The notes: a model not told the origin generated them from the sequence alone. DNA of 64,000 nucleotides from Nocardioides sp. LHD-245 (GCF_030929495.1 NZ_JAVFWN010000016.1:62001-126000), one strand, 5' to 3'; counted from the stretch's first letter, positions 51,468 through 60,331 are shown. Numbers and translations: made by a program.

Positions 51468-52348
51468 CGCAGGCCCTCACCGGAGGCGTACCGGTCGCGT
51501 GCGTGGGCGAGGAATGCGGCCAGCGTCGGCGCGGGCAGCACGCCGGCGTCGACCGGCAGGGTGTCGGTCGGCCCGCCGGGGGAGCGACGCGCCAGGACGA
51601 AGTAGACCCGGCCGTCGGCAGCCACCTTCGCGACCGCGGTGTCGTCGCCGGGTGCCGCGAAGCCGGGGACGTCCGGGTCCGCCCACTGACGCAGGATCCG
51701 GACGCCGACACCCGCCTCGAGCAGGTCGCCTTCGCCGGCGAACCGCACATAGGGCTCCGGCTCCTCCCCGCGGTCCAGGTCGACCATGACGTCGAGCCAC
51801 TGCTCGAAGCGCTGGTACGCCTTGCCCGCCGGGTCCCACGACGCACTCCCGCCGTCGGGACTGTGGTCGAGGAGGTACCAGAACGAGGCCGTGCCCTTGG
51901 TGACGACCAGCCCGACGGACGCCTCCGGCGCGACCCGGTGCAGCGGGTTGGGGATCTCGCGCACGATCCGCCAGCCCGGCCGGAGGACCACCGCACCCCG
52001 CCCGTCGTAGCCGACGTGCTGACCGGGGCTCAGCACGTCGGAGATCCGCTGGGTCGGGGCCGGGTCCGGCGCGGGTGCCGGGGTGGCACCCGCGGTCGGG
52101 GAGGGCGACTGGGCGACCGGCGTGCGGTCGGGAGTGGACCGCACCGGACCGGCGCCCCCGGCGACAAGGGCGCCGGCCACCGCGACCGCGCCGACCACGC
52201 CGACCACCGCCGCGGTCACGCGGAGCCGGCGCTGCCGGGCCCGACGGCGACCGGCCGCGACGTAGCCGTCCGCGGTACGCGGAGCCGGCTCGTCGTCGTA
52301 CCCGGCCTCGAAGGCGGTGGCGATCAGGTGCTCCACGTCGGTGCTCAT
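51464..52348 (-). CDS. Single-pass membrane protein partnered with the sigma factor (possible anti-sigma factor)
   Basis: A 294-residue protein. The cytoplasmic N-terminus (about 1-44) is rich in charged residues and ends in an Arg-rich stop (RRRARQRRLR). A membrane helix (about 45-68) is followed by a Pro/Ala/Thr linker and an extracytoplasmic domain of about 190 residues. The sigma gene starts inside its stop codon (ATGA), the usual arrangement for membrane regulators of SigE-type factors. I see no clear zinc-binding anti-sigma motif, so the role is inferred. ATG at 52348 chosen because the longer frame upstream crosses the PadR promoter region. Confidence 0.8.
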   Translation of the reverse strand: MSTDVEHLIATAFEAGYDDEPAPRTADGYVAAGRRRARQRRLRVTAAVVGVVGAVAVAGALVAGGAGPVRSTPDRTPVAQSPSPTAGATPAPAPDPAPTQRISDVLSPGQHVGYDGRGAVVLRPGWRIVREIPNPLHRVAPEASVGLVVTKGTASFWYLLDHSPDGGSASWDPAGKAYQRFEQWLDVMVDLDRGEEPEPYVRFAGEGDLLEAGVGVRILRQWADPDVPGFAAPGDDTAVAKVAADGRVYFVLARRSPGGPTDTLPVDAGVLPAPTLAAFLAHARDRYASGEGLR

Positions 52349-52435
52349 GACCCTCCTACGTAGGAACCCCGCGATCGGTTGCCTCGACCACCGCACGACA
52401 CCCTCGATCCATCGGAAGTTCACGTCCCGCGGATA

Positions 52436-52448
52436 TATCGCTACGATA
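52436..52448. promoter_or_regulatory. Candidate PadR operator
   Basis: TATCG-CTA-CGATA is a perfect inverted repeat seven bases before the PadR ATG, inside an AT-rich stretch. PadR proteins commonly autoregulate through such sites; an operator overlapping the transcription start is plausible. Confidence 0.45.
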
Positions 52449-52454
52449 GGTCGC

Positions 52455-53042
52455 ATGGCACGGCGCGGGGACACCATCGAGCTCGCAGTCCTCGGACTGC
52501 TGCACGAGGGACCCATGCACGGCTACGAGCTGCGCAAGCGGCTCAACCTGATGCTGGGCTGGGGCCGCCTGCTGTCGTACGGCTCGCTCTATCCCGCGCT
52601 GAAGAAGATGCTCCGCGGCAACCTCATCGAGGAGACCGTGCCCTCGGGTCCCCAGACCCGCCGGCAGCGGATCGTCTACCAGGTGACCGACCTGGGCACC
52701 GAGGAGTTCTCGCGCCTGATGTCGGAGGTGGGTCCGACCGCTTGGGAGGACGACAACTTCGACATCCGGTTCCGGTTCTTCTCCTCCACCGACATGGAGA
52801 TCCGGCTGCGCGTCCTCGAGGGACGTCGCTCGCGGCTCCAGGAGCGGCTCGACCGCGTCCAGCGCGAGCTGGCCATGACGCAGGCCGAGGCCGACCGGTA
52901 CGCCGCCGAGCTGCAGCGTCACGGCGTGGAGTCGGTCGAGCGTGAGGTCCGTTGGCTCTCGGAGCTCATCAACGCCGAACGCAGCGTGCAACAGGCAGCA
53001 CCCGGACCGGAGACGCCGGCGGCCCCGTCGACGCCGTCCTGA
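52455..53042 (+). CDS. PadR-family transcriptional regulator
   Basis: A 195-residue regulator with the PadR winged helix (LAVLGLLHEGPMHGYELRKR, then YGSLYPALKKMLRGNLIEE and QRIVYQVTDLGTEEF) and a helical C-terminal dimerisation domain of the Vir-type (about 110-180). It lies 75 bp upstream of ino1 on the same strand. In Mycobacterium a PadR-like gene (Rv0047c) sits beside ino1 (Rv0046c), so the pairing is conserved and it may regulate inositol synthesis. Confidence 0.93.
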   Translation: MARRGDTIELAVLGLLHEGPMHGYELRKRLNLMLGWGRLLSYGSLYPALKKMLRGNLIEETVPSGPQTRRQRIVYQVTDLGTEEFSRLMSEVGPTAWEDDNFDIRFRFFSSTDMEIRLRVLEGRRSRLQERLDRVQRELAMTQAEADRYAAELQRHGVESVEREVRWLSELINAERSVQQAAPGPETPAAPSTPS

Positions 53043-53117
53043 CCGGCACCGCAGCACCCAACAGGTCAGCCACCTGATCATTCACGAGATGTCATGAGTA
53101 GCAAGGAAGGAAACCCC

Positions 53118-54203
53118 ATGGGTTCGGTTCGAGTAGCGATCGCCGGCGTGGGCAACTGCGCCACGTCCCTCATCCAGGGCGTGCAGTACTACCGGGGCGC
53201 CGATGCCGCGAGCACCGTCCCGGGGCTCATGCACGTCCAGTTCGGCGACTACCACGTCGGCGACGTCGAGTTCGTCGCCGCGTTCGACGTCGACGACAAG
53301 AAGGTCGGCAAGGACCTGTCCGAGGCCATCAACGCCTCGGAGAACAACACCATCAAGATCACCGACGTCCCCACGCTCGGTGTCGAGGTCCAGCGCGGCC
53401 CGACGCTCGACGGTCTCGGCAAGTACTACCGGATGACCATCGAGGAGTCCGGCGCCGACCCGGTCGACGTCGTCCAGGCGCTCAAGGACGCCCAGGTCGA
53501 CGTCCTCGTCTCCTACCTCCCGGTGGGCTCCGAGGAGGCCGACAAGTTCTACGCCCAGTGCGCGATCGACGCCGGCGTGGCCTTCGTCAACGCGCTCCCC
53601 GTCTTCATCGCCTCCGACCCGGTCTGGGCCAAGAAGTTCGAGGACGCCGGCGTCCCGATCGTCGGTGACGACATCAAGTCGCAGGTCGGCGCCACCATCA
53701 CCCACCGCGTGATGGCGAAGCTGTTCGAGGACCGCGGCGTGACGCTGGACCGCACCTACCAGCTCAACGTCGGCGGCAACATGGACTTCAAGAACATGCT
53801 CGAGCGCGAGCGCCTGGAGTCCAAGAAGATCTCCAAGACCCAGGCCGTGACCTCCAACCTCAACGGCCCGCTGGCGGGCGTCGGCGCCGACGACCGCAAC
53901 GTCCACATCGGCCCGTCCGACTACGTCGCGTGGCTCGACGACCGCAAGTGGGCCTACGTGCGCCTCGAGGGTCGCGCGTTCGGCGACGTCCCGCTCAACC
54001 TCGAGTACAAGCTCGAGGTCTGGGACTCCCCGAACTCGGCCGGCATCATCATCGACGCCGTCCGGGCCGCGAAGATCGCCAAGGACCGCGGCGTCGGCGG
54101 CCCGATCATCCCCGCCTCGGCGTACCTCATGAAGAGCCCGCCGGTGCAGATCGAGGACACCGAGGGCCGCGCGCAGCTCGAGGCCTTCATCAAGGGCGTC
54201 TGA
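53118..54203 (+). CDS. ino1: Myo-inositol-1-phosphate synthase
   Basis: A 361-residue enzyme converting glucose-6-phosphate to inositol-1-phosphate, the first step to phosphatidylinositol and mycothiol. The NAD-binding site is RVAIAGVGNCATSLIQGVQYY (GxGxxA), followed by the conserved NALPVFIASDP and the GDDIKSQVGATITHR segment with catalytic lysines, and NVGGNMDFKNML. The ATG at 53118 has AAGGAAGG seven bases upstream; an upstream ATG at 53094 would add an unsupported tail. Followed by a strong hairpin. Confidence 0.97.
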   Translation: MGSVRVAIAGVGNCATSLIQGVQYYRGADAASTVPGLMHVQFGDYHVGDVEFVAAFDVDDKKVGKDLSEAINASENNTIKITDVPTLGVEVQRGPTLDGLGKYYRMTIEESGADPVDVVQALKDAQVDVLVSYLPVGSEEADKFYAQCAIDAGVAFVNALPVFIASDPVWAKKFEDAGVPIVGDDIKSQVGATITHRVMAKLFEDRGVTLDRTYQLNVGGNMDFKNMLERERLESKKISKTQAVTSNLNGPLAGVGADDRNVHIGPSDYVAWLDDRKWAYVRLEGRAFGDVPLNLEYKLEVWDSPNSAGIIIDAVRAAKIAKDRGVGGPIIPASAYLMKSPPVQIEDTEGRAQLEAFIKGV

Positions 54204-54216
54204 GCCCAGCTCACGC

Positions 54217-54249
54217 GAGACCCCGCACCCCGCTCGGGTGCGGGGTCTC
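54217..54249 (+). terminator. Hairpin terminator after ino1
   Basis: A perfect 14-bp stem (54217-54230 with 54236-54249) with a 5-nt loop begins 14 bp after the ino1 stop. No long U run follows, but the stem is strong and lies between two convergent genes. Confidence 0.8.
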
Positions 54250-54276
54250 GTCGCGTCCGGGGCGGAACGGCCGGGC

Positions 54277-55350
54277 TCAGCCGGCCAGCGAGTCCTGGGC
54301 GAGCGGGCCGAGCACGTCGAACTCGTAGTCCTCGGCCCGCGCGATGTGCACCTGTTGGTACGACGACCCGGCGCCGAGCCGGACGGTGCCGCGCGGGCCG
54401 TCGTAGGTGACACCGCGCTCCTCGATGGCCGCGAGCATCCGGGCCGGGTCGGCGCTGCCGACGGCGCTGGCCGCCGCGGCGAGCGCGAGAATGCCCTCGT
54501 AGCAGGACTCGGCGGCGTTGTTGAGCGCCGGTGCGCCGGGACCGAACCGGTCGGCGTAGGAGCCGGTGAAGTCGATCGCCGACGAGGTGACCAGGCTGTT
54601 GAAGTAGGCGGCGGCGACGTAGAGGTCGCGGGTGGCGCCCGCGCCGGAGGCGAGGAGCATGTTCTCCTCCATCAGCGGGCTGAACCGGACCAGCCGGTCC
54701 TGGAGCCCCCCGGCCGCGAACTGCCGGTTGAAGAGCACGGCGTCGCGGCCCACCAACAGCATGATCACGCCCTGCGCGGTGCTGCCGCGCACGTCCTGGA
54801 GGACGCCGCGGAAGTCCCGGCAGCCGTAGCTGACGAACTGCTCGTGGACGATGTCGAGGCCGGTCGCCCGGGCGTAGGTGCGGATCGCCCGGACCGTACG
54901 GCGCGGCCACACGTAGTCGGCGCCGACGATCGACCAGCGCCGCACGCCGAGGTGCTCGCGCAGCCAGCGCAGGCCGGGCGCGACCTGGAGCGACGGCGTC
55001 TCGCCGGGGCAGAGCACGGCCTCCCGGGCGGCGCCCTCGTGCAGCGAGGTGTAGACGTAGGGCACGCCGAGGCCGGCCAGCACCGGCGCCATGTGCTGGC
55101 GCACCGAGGAGATGTGCCACCCGACGACCGCGTGGATCCGGCCGGCGGCGACCGCCGCCGCGGTGCTGTCACAGAACTGCTCGAGCGGCGCGCCGGCGTC
55201 GAGCACCTCGACGTCGACCGGCCGGCCGAGGATGCCGGCCCCCTGGTTGAGCTGGGCGACCGCCAGCTCCGCGACCTTCTCGCAGGACGGCCCGAAGATC
55301 CCGCCCGGTCCCTGCAGCGGGATCGCCAGCCCGACGCGGAACGTGTCCAC
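54277..55350 (-). CDS. AmiC-like amide-binding regulator
   Basis: A 357-residue periplasmic-binding-protein fold without a signal peptide, starting FRVGLAIPLQGPGGIFGPS and including ELAVAQLNQGAGILGRPVDVE, HAVVGWHISSVRQ and YVAAAYFNSLVT. This layout matches AmiC and FmdD-type proteins, which bind short amides. Lack of a signal suggests a cytoplasmic sensor rather than a transporter part. It is divergent from a MarR gene and an FmdA/AmiS operon, so it is likely the amide sensor of this module. Confidence 0.88.
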   Translation of the reverse strand: MDTFRVGLAIPLQGPGGIFGPSCEKVAELAVAQLNQGAGILGRPVDVEVLDAGAPLEQFCDSTAAAVAAGRIHAVVGWHISSVRQHMAPVLAGLGVPYVYTSLHEGAAREAVLCPGETPSLQVAPGLRWLREHLGVRRWSIVGADYVWPRRTVRAIRTYARATGLDIVHEQFVSYGCRDFRGVLQDVRGSTAQGVIMLLVGRDAVLFNRQFAAGGLQDRLVRFSPLMEENMLLASGAGATRDLYVAAAYFNSLVTSSAIDFTGSYADRFGPGAPALNNAAESCYEGILALAAAASAVGSADPARMLAAIEERGVTYDGPRGTVRLGAGSSYQQVHIARAEDYEFDVLGPLAQDSLAG

Positions 55351-55387
55351 ACCGCACCTCTCTTCCGGCCAGCCCGCGCCAATATCA

Positions 55388-55404
55388 CCGAATGGAATAT
55401 TCTG
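55388..55404. promoter_or_regulatory. Candidate MarR operator in the divergent gap
   Basis: CCGAATGGAATATTCTG contains the perfect palindrome GAATATTC and lies in the only AT-rich part of the gap between the AmiC-like and MarR genes. Its TGGAA half also appears in the site before fmdA. Confidence 0.45.
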
Positions 55405-55453
55405 GGAGTATGGATCGTCACCCCGGAGGGGTCAAGGGACACAGGAGGCGCCG

Positions 55454-55867
55454 ATGACGACCGGGCATGGAGAGCTGGCCACGCTGCTCATCGGGCGCGC
55501 GTCGCGGCTGGAGCGCGCGATCGGCGCCGCGCTCGCCGGGACCCCCCTCAAGACCCCGCACTGGCTGGTGCTCGCCGCGCTCGAGACACGGCCCGACGGG
55601 CAGACGATGACGGACCTCGCCCAGACCGTCAGCCTGCCCGCACCGACGCTGACGCGCAGTGTCGACCGGCTGGTCGACCACGCCCTCGTGCACCGCGCCC
55701 TCGACGGCCTGGACCGGCGACGGGTGCTCGTCCGGCTCACCGACCGGGGTCGGACGACGTACGACGAGCTGCGCGTGCCCGTGCAGGACGCGATCGCCGC
55801 CGAGCTGACCGAGCTCGCCGACTGGGAGCGCGAGGCGTTGCGCGGGTTGTTGACGCGCACCTCTTGA
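55454..55867 (+). CDS. MarR-family transcriptional regulator
   Basis: A 137-residue winged-helix regulator with KTPHWLVLAALETRPDGQTMTDLAQ in helices 2-3 and the recognition region LPAPTLTRSVDRLVDHALVHR, and the wing DRRRVLVRLTDRG. ACAGGAGGCGCCG precedes the ATG. Next to fmdA and the AmiC-like gene, so it probably controls amide use. A longer upstream frame is a shadow of the divergent gene. Confidence 0.93.
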   Translation: MTTGHGELATLLIGRASRLERAIGAALAGTPLKTPHWLVLAALETRPDGQTMTDLAQTVSLPAPTLTRSVDRLVDHALVHRALDGLDRRRVLVRLTDRGRTTYDELRVPVQDAIAAELTELADWEREALRGLLTRTS

Positions 55868-55872
55868 TTTAA

Positions 55873-55884
55873 TTCCAAATGGAA
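55873..55884. promoter_or_regulatory. Candidate MarR operator before fmdA
   Basis: TTCCAAATGGAA is an inverted repeat (arms TTCCA/TGGAA) in an AT-rich gap, 45 bp before the fmdA start. It shares its half-site with the element at 55388-55404. Confidence 0.5.
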
Positions 55885-55928
55885 GTAACGTGCTCCGCGT
55901 CACACCCGACGAACGGAGGCACGAGCCC

Positions 55929-57137
55929 ATGTCCGACAGCACCGACTTCACCCGGTCCGGCGTATCCCGATTCCCCGACCGCGACCTCGGCGTCCAGCGG
56001 TTCCGCTGCGAGGTCGGCGTACCGCTGGCCGAGCAGAAGCACCTCGGTCACAACCGCTGGCACCCCGACATCCCGCCGCTCATCGAGGTCGGCCTCGGCG
56101 ACGAGCTGATCCTGGAGAGCGGCGGCTACGACGACTACCAGCTCCGGGACGTCGACGACGACCAGGACATCCACACCTTCGACCTGACCCGCACCCACCC
56201 GCTCACCGGGCCGGTGAAGGTCGACGGGGTCAAGGCCGGCGACCTGCTGGTCGTCGACATCCTCGACGTCCAGCCGCTCTCGGGCGTCGGCTACTCCAAC
56301 ATCCTGCCCGGCATGGGCGGGCCGCTGGCGTCCTCCTTCCCCGACGGCTACAAGACGGTCTGGGACCTGCACGGCCTGTTCGCGACCAGCCGGCAGATCC
56401 CCGGCGTCGAGATCCCCGCGATCAGCCACCCGGGCATCATCGGCGTCGCGCCGTCGCACGACCTGCTGCGCACCTGGAACGAGCGCGAGGACCCGTTCAT
56501 CGCCGACGGCCTCGCCGCCCCGCGCGCCGACGCCCGCGACACCGCGGTGCTGCGCGACCTGGAGGGCGACGAGTGGGCCCGGGTCGCCGAGACCGCGGCG
56601 CGCACCATCCCGCCGCGCGAGAACGGCGGCAACATGGACATCAAGAACCTCTCCCGCGGCTCCCGGGTCTACTTCCCGGTCTTCGTGGACGGCGCGCTCT
56701 TCTCCAGCGGTGACTTCCACTTCGCGGAGGGCGACGGAGAGATCACCTGGAACGCCATCGAGATGGACGGTGTCGGCTGGTACCGCTTCGGCGTGATCAA
56801 GGACGGCATGGCCCGGTACGGCGTCCGCACGCCGATGTTCCGGCCCTCGCCCGTCGACCCGCAGTTCGGCACCCGGTACCTCTCCTTCACCGGTCTCTCC
56901 GCCGGGGGCAAGGAGCAGCGCTACCTCGACACGACCATGGCGGTGACCCAGGTCGTCGAGCAGGCGATCGAGTACCTCGGCAAGTTCGGCTACAGCCCCG
57001 AGCAGGCCTACACGATCATCTCCGTCGCGCCCTGCGAGATGCACGTGGGCGGCGTCGTGGACATCCCCAACGCCGCCGTCGTCCTGAAGATCCCGCTCGA
57101 CATCTTCGACCAGGACATCCTGCCGCAGCCGAAGTGA
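55929..57137 (+). CDS. Formamidase/acetamidase (FmdA/AmdA family)
   Basis: A 402-residue hydrolase releasing ammonia from formamide, acetamide or similar. Markers are HNRWHPDIPPLIEV, DIHTFDLTRTHPLTGP, the PPRENGGNMDIKNLSRGS catalytic core, FSSGDFHFAEGDGEI and the C-terminal VAPCEMHVGGVVDIPNA. The length is at the usual family size. The ATG at 55929 follows CGGAGG with ten bases spacing. Forms an operon with the MarR gene upstream and the channel gene downstream. Confidence 0.95.
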   Translation: MSDSTDFTRSGVSRFPDRDLGVQRFRCEVGVPLAEQKHLGHNRWHPDIPPLIEVGLGDELILESGGYDDYQLRDVDDDQDIHTFDLTRTHPLTGPVKVDGVKAGDLLVVDILDVQPLSGVGYSNILPGMGGPLASSFPDGYKTVWDLHGLFATSRQIPGVEIPAISHPGIIGVAPSHDLLRTWNEREDPFIADGLAAPRADARDTAVLRDLEGDEWARVAETAARTIPPRENGGNMDIKNLSRGSRVYFPVFVDGALFSSGDFHFAEGDGEITWNAIEMDGVGWYRFGVIKDGMARYGVRTPMFRPSPVDPQFGTRYLSFTGLSAGGKEQRYLDTTMAVTQVVEQAIEYLGKFGYSPEQAYTIISVAPCEMHVGGVVDIPNAAVVLKIPLDIFDQDILPQPK

Positions 57138-57201
57138 CCGACCCGTCGCCCGCCCGCCCGCGCCGGGCGGGCGGCGGCGCTCCCTCGAAAGGTGATCGAC
57201 C

Positions 57202-57813
57202 ATGAGCGATATCGGGCTCTTCTACGTCGGCGCGGTGCTCATCGTGAACGGCGTCATGCTGCTGGGCTGGCTGACCCCGCGCGCCGCCGCGCCCCTCAAC
57301 CTCTTCGTCGGCGCGATGCAGGTGATCACGCCGACGTACCTCGTGATGACCGCGGGCGGCGACCCGCCGGCGATCCTCGGCGCCTCCGCGCTGTACCTGT
57401 TCGGCTTCACCTACCTGTGGGTCGGCATCAACGCGCTGGCCGGCCTGCCCGGGCACGGGCTCGGCTGGTTCTCCCTGTTCGTGGCGGTGTTCGCGGCCGG
57501 GCACGGGATCGACAGCCTCCGCGCCGACGCCCCCGTCTTCGGGGTGATCTGGCTGTCCTGGGCGGTCCTGTGGACCCTGTTCTTCCTGCTGCTGGGGTTG
57601 GACCGCGCCGCGCTCGGCCCGATCACCGGGGCGGTCGCGGCGGTCGAGGGTGTGCTCACCGCCGCGCTGCCGGCGTGGCTGCTCCTCCACGACGGTTTCG
57701 AGGAGTCGTGGCCGGTCGCCCTCGGTGGTCTCCTGGGCGGCGTCGTGCTCGTCGTGCTCGTCCGGCGGTGGTCCGCCCCGCTGCAGGCGCGCCTGGTCCC
57801 GGCCGCGGCCTGA
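57202..57813 (+). CDS. AmiS/UreI-family amide or urea channel
   Basis: A 203-residue protein with six membrane helices and the family landmarks GLFYVGAVLIVNGVMLL, AAPLNLFVGAMQV, FGFTYLWVGIN and GWFSLFVAVFAAG. AmiS/UreI channels let urea or short amides cross the membrane, here feeding the formamidase encoded just upstream. GAAAGGTG precedes the ATG. Confidence 0.94.
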   Translation: MSDIGLFYVGAVLIVNGVMLLGWLTPRAAAPLNLFVGAMQVITPTYLVMTAGGDPPAILGASALYLFGFTYLWVGINALAGLPGHGLGWFSLFVAVFAAGHGIDSLRADAPVFGVIWLSWAVLWTLFFLLLGLDRAALGPITGAVAAVEGVLTAALPAWLLLHDGFEESWPVALGGLLGGVVLVVLVRRWSAPLQARLVPAAA

Positions 57814-57858
57814 GTGCCCCGCGGTCCGCAGGCGGGCGGTCGGCAGGCGGGCGGCGGG

Positions 57859-58824
57859 TCAGCAGGCGGGCGGGGGCTGGAGCTGCATCCGGGTCCACAC
57901 CGGGCGGTGGTCGGAGACCGCGGAGAAGAGCACCTCGGCCTGGAGCGGCGTGAACCAGCCGTCGTGGAGGATGAAGTCGATCCGGCTGCCGGGGCGGTCC
58001 GCGGGCACCGTGGCTCCCTTGCCCTTCCCGACCGCCCACGCGTCGCCGAGGCCGGAGCGACGCAGGATCGCGATCGCGCGGGCGTCGGGGCCGGTGTTGA
58101 GGTCGCCCCCGACGACCTTGGGCAGCGGGTCCGCGGCCATCAGCTGGACGACCGTCCGCGCCGCCACCGTCCGGGCCTGGCGGGAGCGGTGGTCGAAGTG
58201 GGTGGCGTAGACGCTGACCGGGACGCCGCCGACGTCGACCTGGGCGTGCAGCAGACCGCGCAGCTCCCGACCGCCCGCCATCGGCAGGTGGGTGTTGGCC
58301 GACGCGACGATCGGGAACCGGCTGAGGATCGCGTTGCCCCGGGGTCCCGCGCCGGTGTTACGCGAGTTGCCGCCGTAGACGTGGTGGAGGCCGGTCTTCG
58401 CGCCCAGGACGGCCGCCTGGTCGACGTTGCCGCTGACGGGGCGGCCCTTGTCGACCTCCTGCAGCAGCACGATGTCGGGCTGCCAGGTGGTGATCTCCTC
58501 GGCGATCCGGTCCAATCCGCTGCGCCCGTCGTGACCGGCACCGAAGTGGATGTTGAACGTCAGCACGGTCAGCTGGATCGGCGCCGGCGTCGGGCAGGTG
58601 GGCGGTGCCGTGGGGGTGGGCGGCGGGGGAGGCGGCTCGGTCCGGGTCGGCGTCGCGCCCGACGAGGGCGGCGGTGGGACGGTGGTCGGCTCGCCCGGCC
58701 CCCCGCCCGGGCCGTCCGGGGGTCCACTCGGGTCCTGGAGCAGCAGCACGAGTGCCACCGCCACCAGGACGACGATCGCCACCGCGACGGTCGCGATCCT
58801 CGTCGCGCGGCTGCCCTCGGTCAC
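57859..58824 (-). CDS. Exported endonuclease/exonuclease/phosphatase-family protein
   Basis: A 321-residue protein with one N-terminal membrane helix (about 8-30), a Pro/Thr/Gly-rich linker (31-80) and an EEP catalytic domain. The family motifs are intact: LTFNIHFG, Glu in VLLQEVDKG, H in ATHFDHRS, GGDLNTGPD, RIDFILHD and catalytic SDHRPV. It would be tethered outside the cell as a nuclease or phospholipase/phosphatase. Convergent with AmiS; the 45 bp between them show no clear hairpin. Confidence 0.9.
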   Translation of the reverse strand: MTEGSRATRIATVAVAIVVLVAVALVLLLQDPSGPPDGPGGGPGEPTTVPPPPSSGATPTRTEPPPPPPTPTAPPTCPTPAPIQLTVLTFNIHFGAGHDGRSGLDRIAEEITTWQPDIVLLQEVDKGRPVSGNVDQAAVLGAKTGLHHVYGGNSRNTGAGPRGNAILSRFPIVASANTHLPMAGGRELRGLLHAQVDVGGVPVSVYATHFDHRSRQARTVAARTVVQLMAADPLPKVVGGDLNTGPDARAIAILRRSGLGDAWAVGKGKGATVPADRPGSRIDFILHDGWFTPLQAEVLFSAVSDHRPVWTRMQLQPPPAC

Positions 58825-58896
58825 GCGCCTATTGAACCGGGAGCCCGGTCGGCCTCAGGAGCCGGGCCGGTGGTGCCGGCGGTACGGCCGATCGGC

Positions 58897-59379
58897 TCAG
58901 GCCTCGGCCTCGGCCTTGATCCGCTCGAGGGTCTGCCGGATGCCTCGGCGCAGCTCGTCGGTGAACGGCCGCTGGCCGCCGAGCACCAGCTTGGTCAGCA
59001 CCATCGAGACGCCCGAGACGCCGTCGGGGGTCTCGCGGCGCTCGGTCAACCGGGTCCCGCCGTCCGCGGTCGGCTCGAGCTGGAAGGACCAGACGGTCCG
59101 GTTCTCGCGGATCCGGAAGGCGAAGTCCCCCGCGGTCGACCCACTCGGCGGCTGGAACCGGACGACCTTGCCGCCCGTGGGCCAGCGCTTGATGCCCTGC
59201 TTGTTGAGGTTGCTGAAGATCGCGCCCTGCTTGACGACCCCGCCCTTGACGGTCGACTTCACGACCTGGGGGCTCCACTTGGCCATGGCCGGGATGTCGG
59301 TCACCAGACTCCACACCTTGTCGGTGGGAGCGGCGATCTCGATGGAGTCCTCGAGGAGCTTCTCGTAGGTGTCGGCCAT
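58897..59379 (-). CDS. SRPBCC-family protein
   Basis: A 160-residue helix-grip (START/Bet v1-like) protein: YEKLLEDSIEIAAPTDKVWSLV then WSPQVVKSTV, ending in a long C-terminal helix (QTLERIKAEAEA). Such proteins bind hydrophobic ligands. The ATG at 59379 is chosen because GGAAGG lies seven bases upstream; an ATG 13 codons earlier is possible. Ligand unknown. Confidence 0.88.
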   Translation of the reverse strand: MADTYEKLLEDSIEIAAPTDKVWSLVTDIPAMAKWSPQVVKSTVKGGVVKQGAIFSNLNKQGIKRWPTGGKVVRFQPPSGSTAGDFAFRIRENRTVWSFQLEPTADGGTRLTERRETPDGVSGVSMVLTKLVLGGQRPFTDELRRGIRQTLERIKAEAEA

Positions 59380-59542
59380 GGCGGTGCCTTCCGGAGGGAA
59401 CAGGGTCGTTCCCGGCAACCTACCGGCAGGTAGCGTACCGATGGTACGTGACCCCGGTCACAGACACACACGGGCGGGACGGGCCGGACGCGAGGTCCGA
59501 TTGCCGCCAGCAACGGGGGTCGGACCCCGCCAGGCTGGGCGC

Positions 59543-60331
59543 ATGACCACGACGCAGCAGCGGAACCGGACGAACCACGACCCCCAGAGCGACCCGCGCG
59601 TCGCCCTCGTCACCGGCGGCAACCGCGGCCTCGGTCTTGCGACTGCCCGGCGCCTCGGACGGGAGGGCGTGACCGTGGTGATCGGCGCGCGGGACGCGGA
59701 CCTGGCCCGCGCCGCCGTGGCCGGGCTGCGCGCGGAGGGCGTGTGGGCCAGCGCCGTTCCGCTGGACGTCGACGACGCGGCGAGCACCCGCGCCGCGGCC
59801 GAGCGAATCCGCCGCGAGCACGGCCGCCTCGACATCCTGGTCAACAACGCCGGCATCCTGCCGGAGGCGACCGCACCCCAGGTCCTCGACCCGCTCGACC
59901 CCGATCTCTTCCTGCGCACCTTCCGCACCAACGTGCTCGGTGCCGTCGCCGTGACGGCGGCCGTGCTCCCGCTGCTCGTGCACTCCGAGCGAGGACGGGT
60001 CGTCAACGTCTCGAGCCGGATGGGCTCGCTGAGCGACCAGCTCGACCCGGCGTCGCCGTACCACGCGCTGGTGGTGCCGGCCTACCAGTCCTCGAAGGCG
60101 GCGCTCAACGGGCTGACCGTCGCGCTCGCGAAGAAGCTCGCGGGCACCCGGGTCAAGGTGAACTCGGTGTGCCCGGGCTGGGTGCAGACCGACCTCGGCG
60201 GCGCGGACAACCGCGCGGCGGCGCCGACGGCGGCCGAGGAGGCGGCGAAGGTCGTGGTGCGGGCCGCGCTCCTGGACGACGCGGGCCCGTCGGGCGGCTT
60301 CTTCGATGCTGACGGCCCGGTGCCCTGGTAG
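59543..60331 (+). CDS. Short-chain dehydrogenase/reductase
   Basis: A 262-residue classical SDR with cofactor motif ALVTGGNRGLGLATA (GGxxGxG), NNAGIL, catalytic Ser in VVNVSSRMG and the YxxxK pair in AYQSSKAALNG. The VPLDVDD acidic site after the cofactor strand does not decide between NADH and NADPH. Substrate unknown. Its 5' neighbour region contains an AT-richer palindromic stretch (ACCGGCAGGTAGCGTACCGATGG), but no firm site. Confidence 0.92.
   Translation: MTTTQQRNRTNHDPQSDPRVALVTGGNRGLGLATARRLGREGVTVVIGARDADLARAAVAGLRAEGVWASAVPLDVDDAASTRAAAERIRREHGRLDILVNNAGILPEATAPQVLDPLDPDLFLRTFRTNVLGAVAVTAAVLPLLVHSERGRVVNVSSRMGSLSDQLDPASPYHALVVPAYQSSKAALNGLTVALAKKLAGTRVKVNSVCPGWVQTDLGGADNRAAAPTAAEEAAKVVVRAALLDDAGPSGGFFDADGPVPW

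Noticed and set aside
48702..51605. A 967-codon plus-strand open frame opposite ponA.
   Set aside because: It is antisense to intact penicillin-binding protein motifs and has low-complexity composition.
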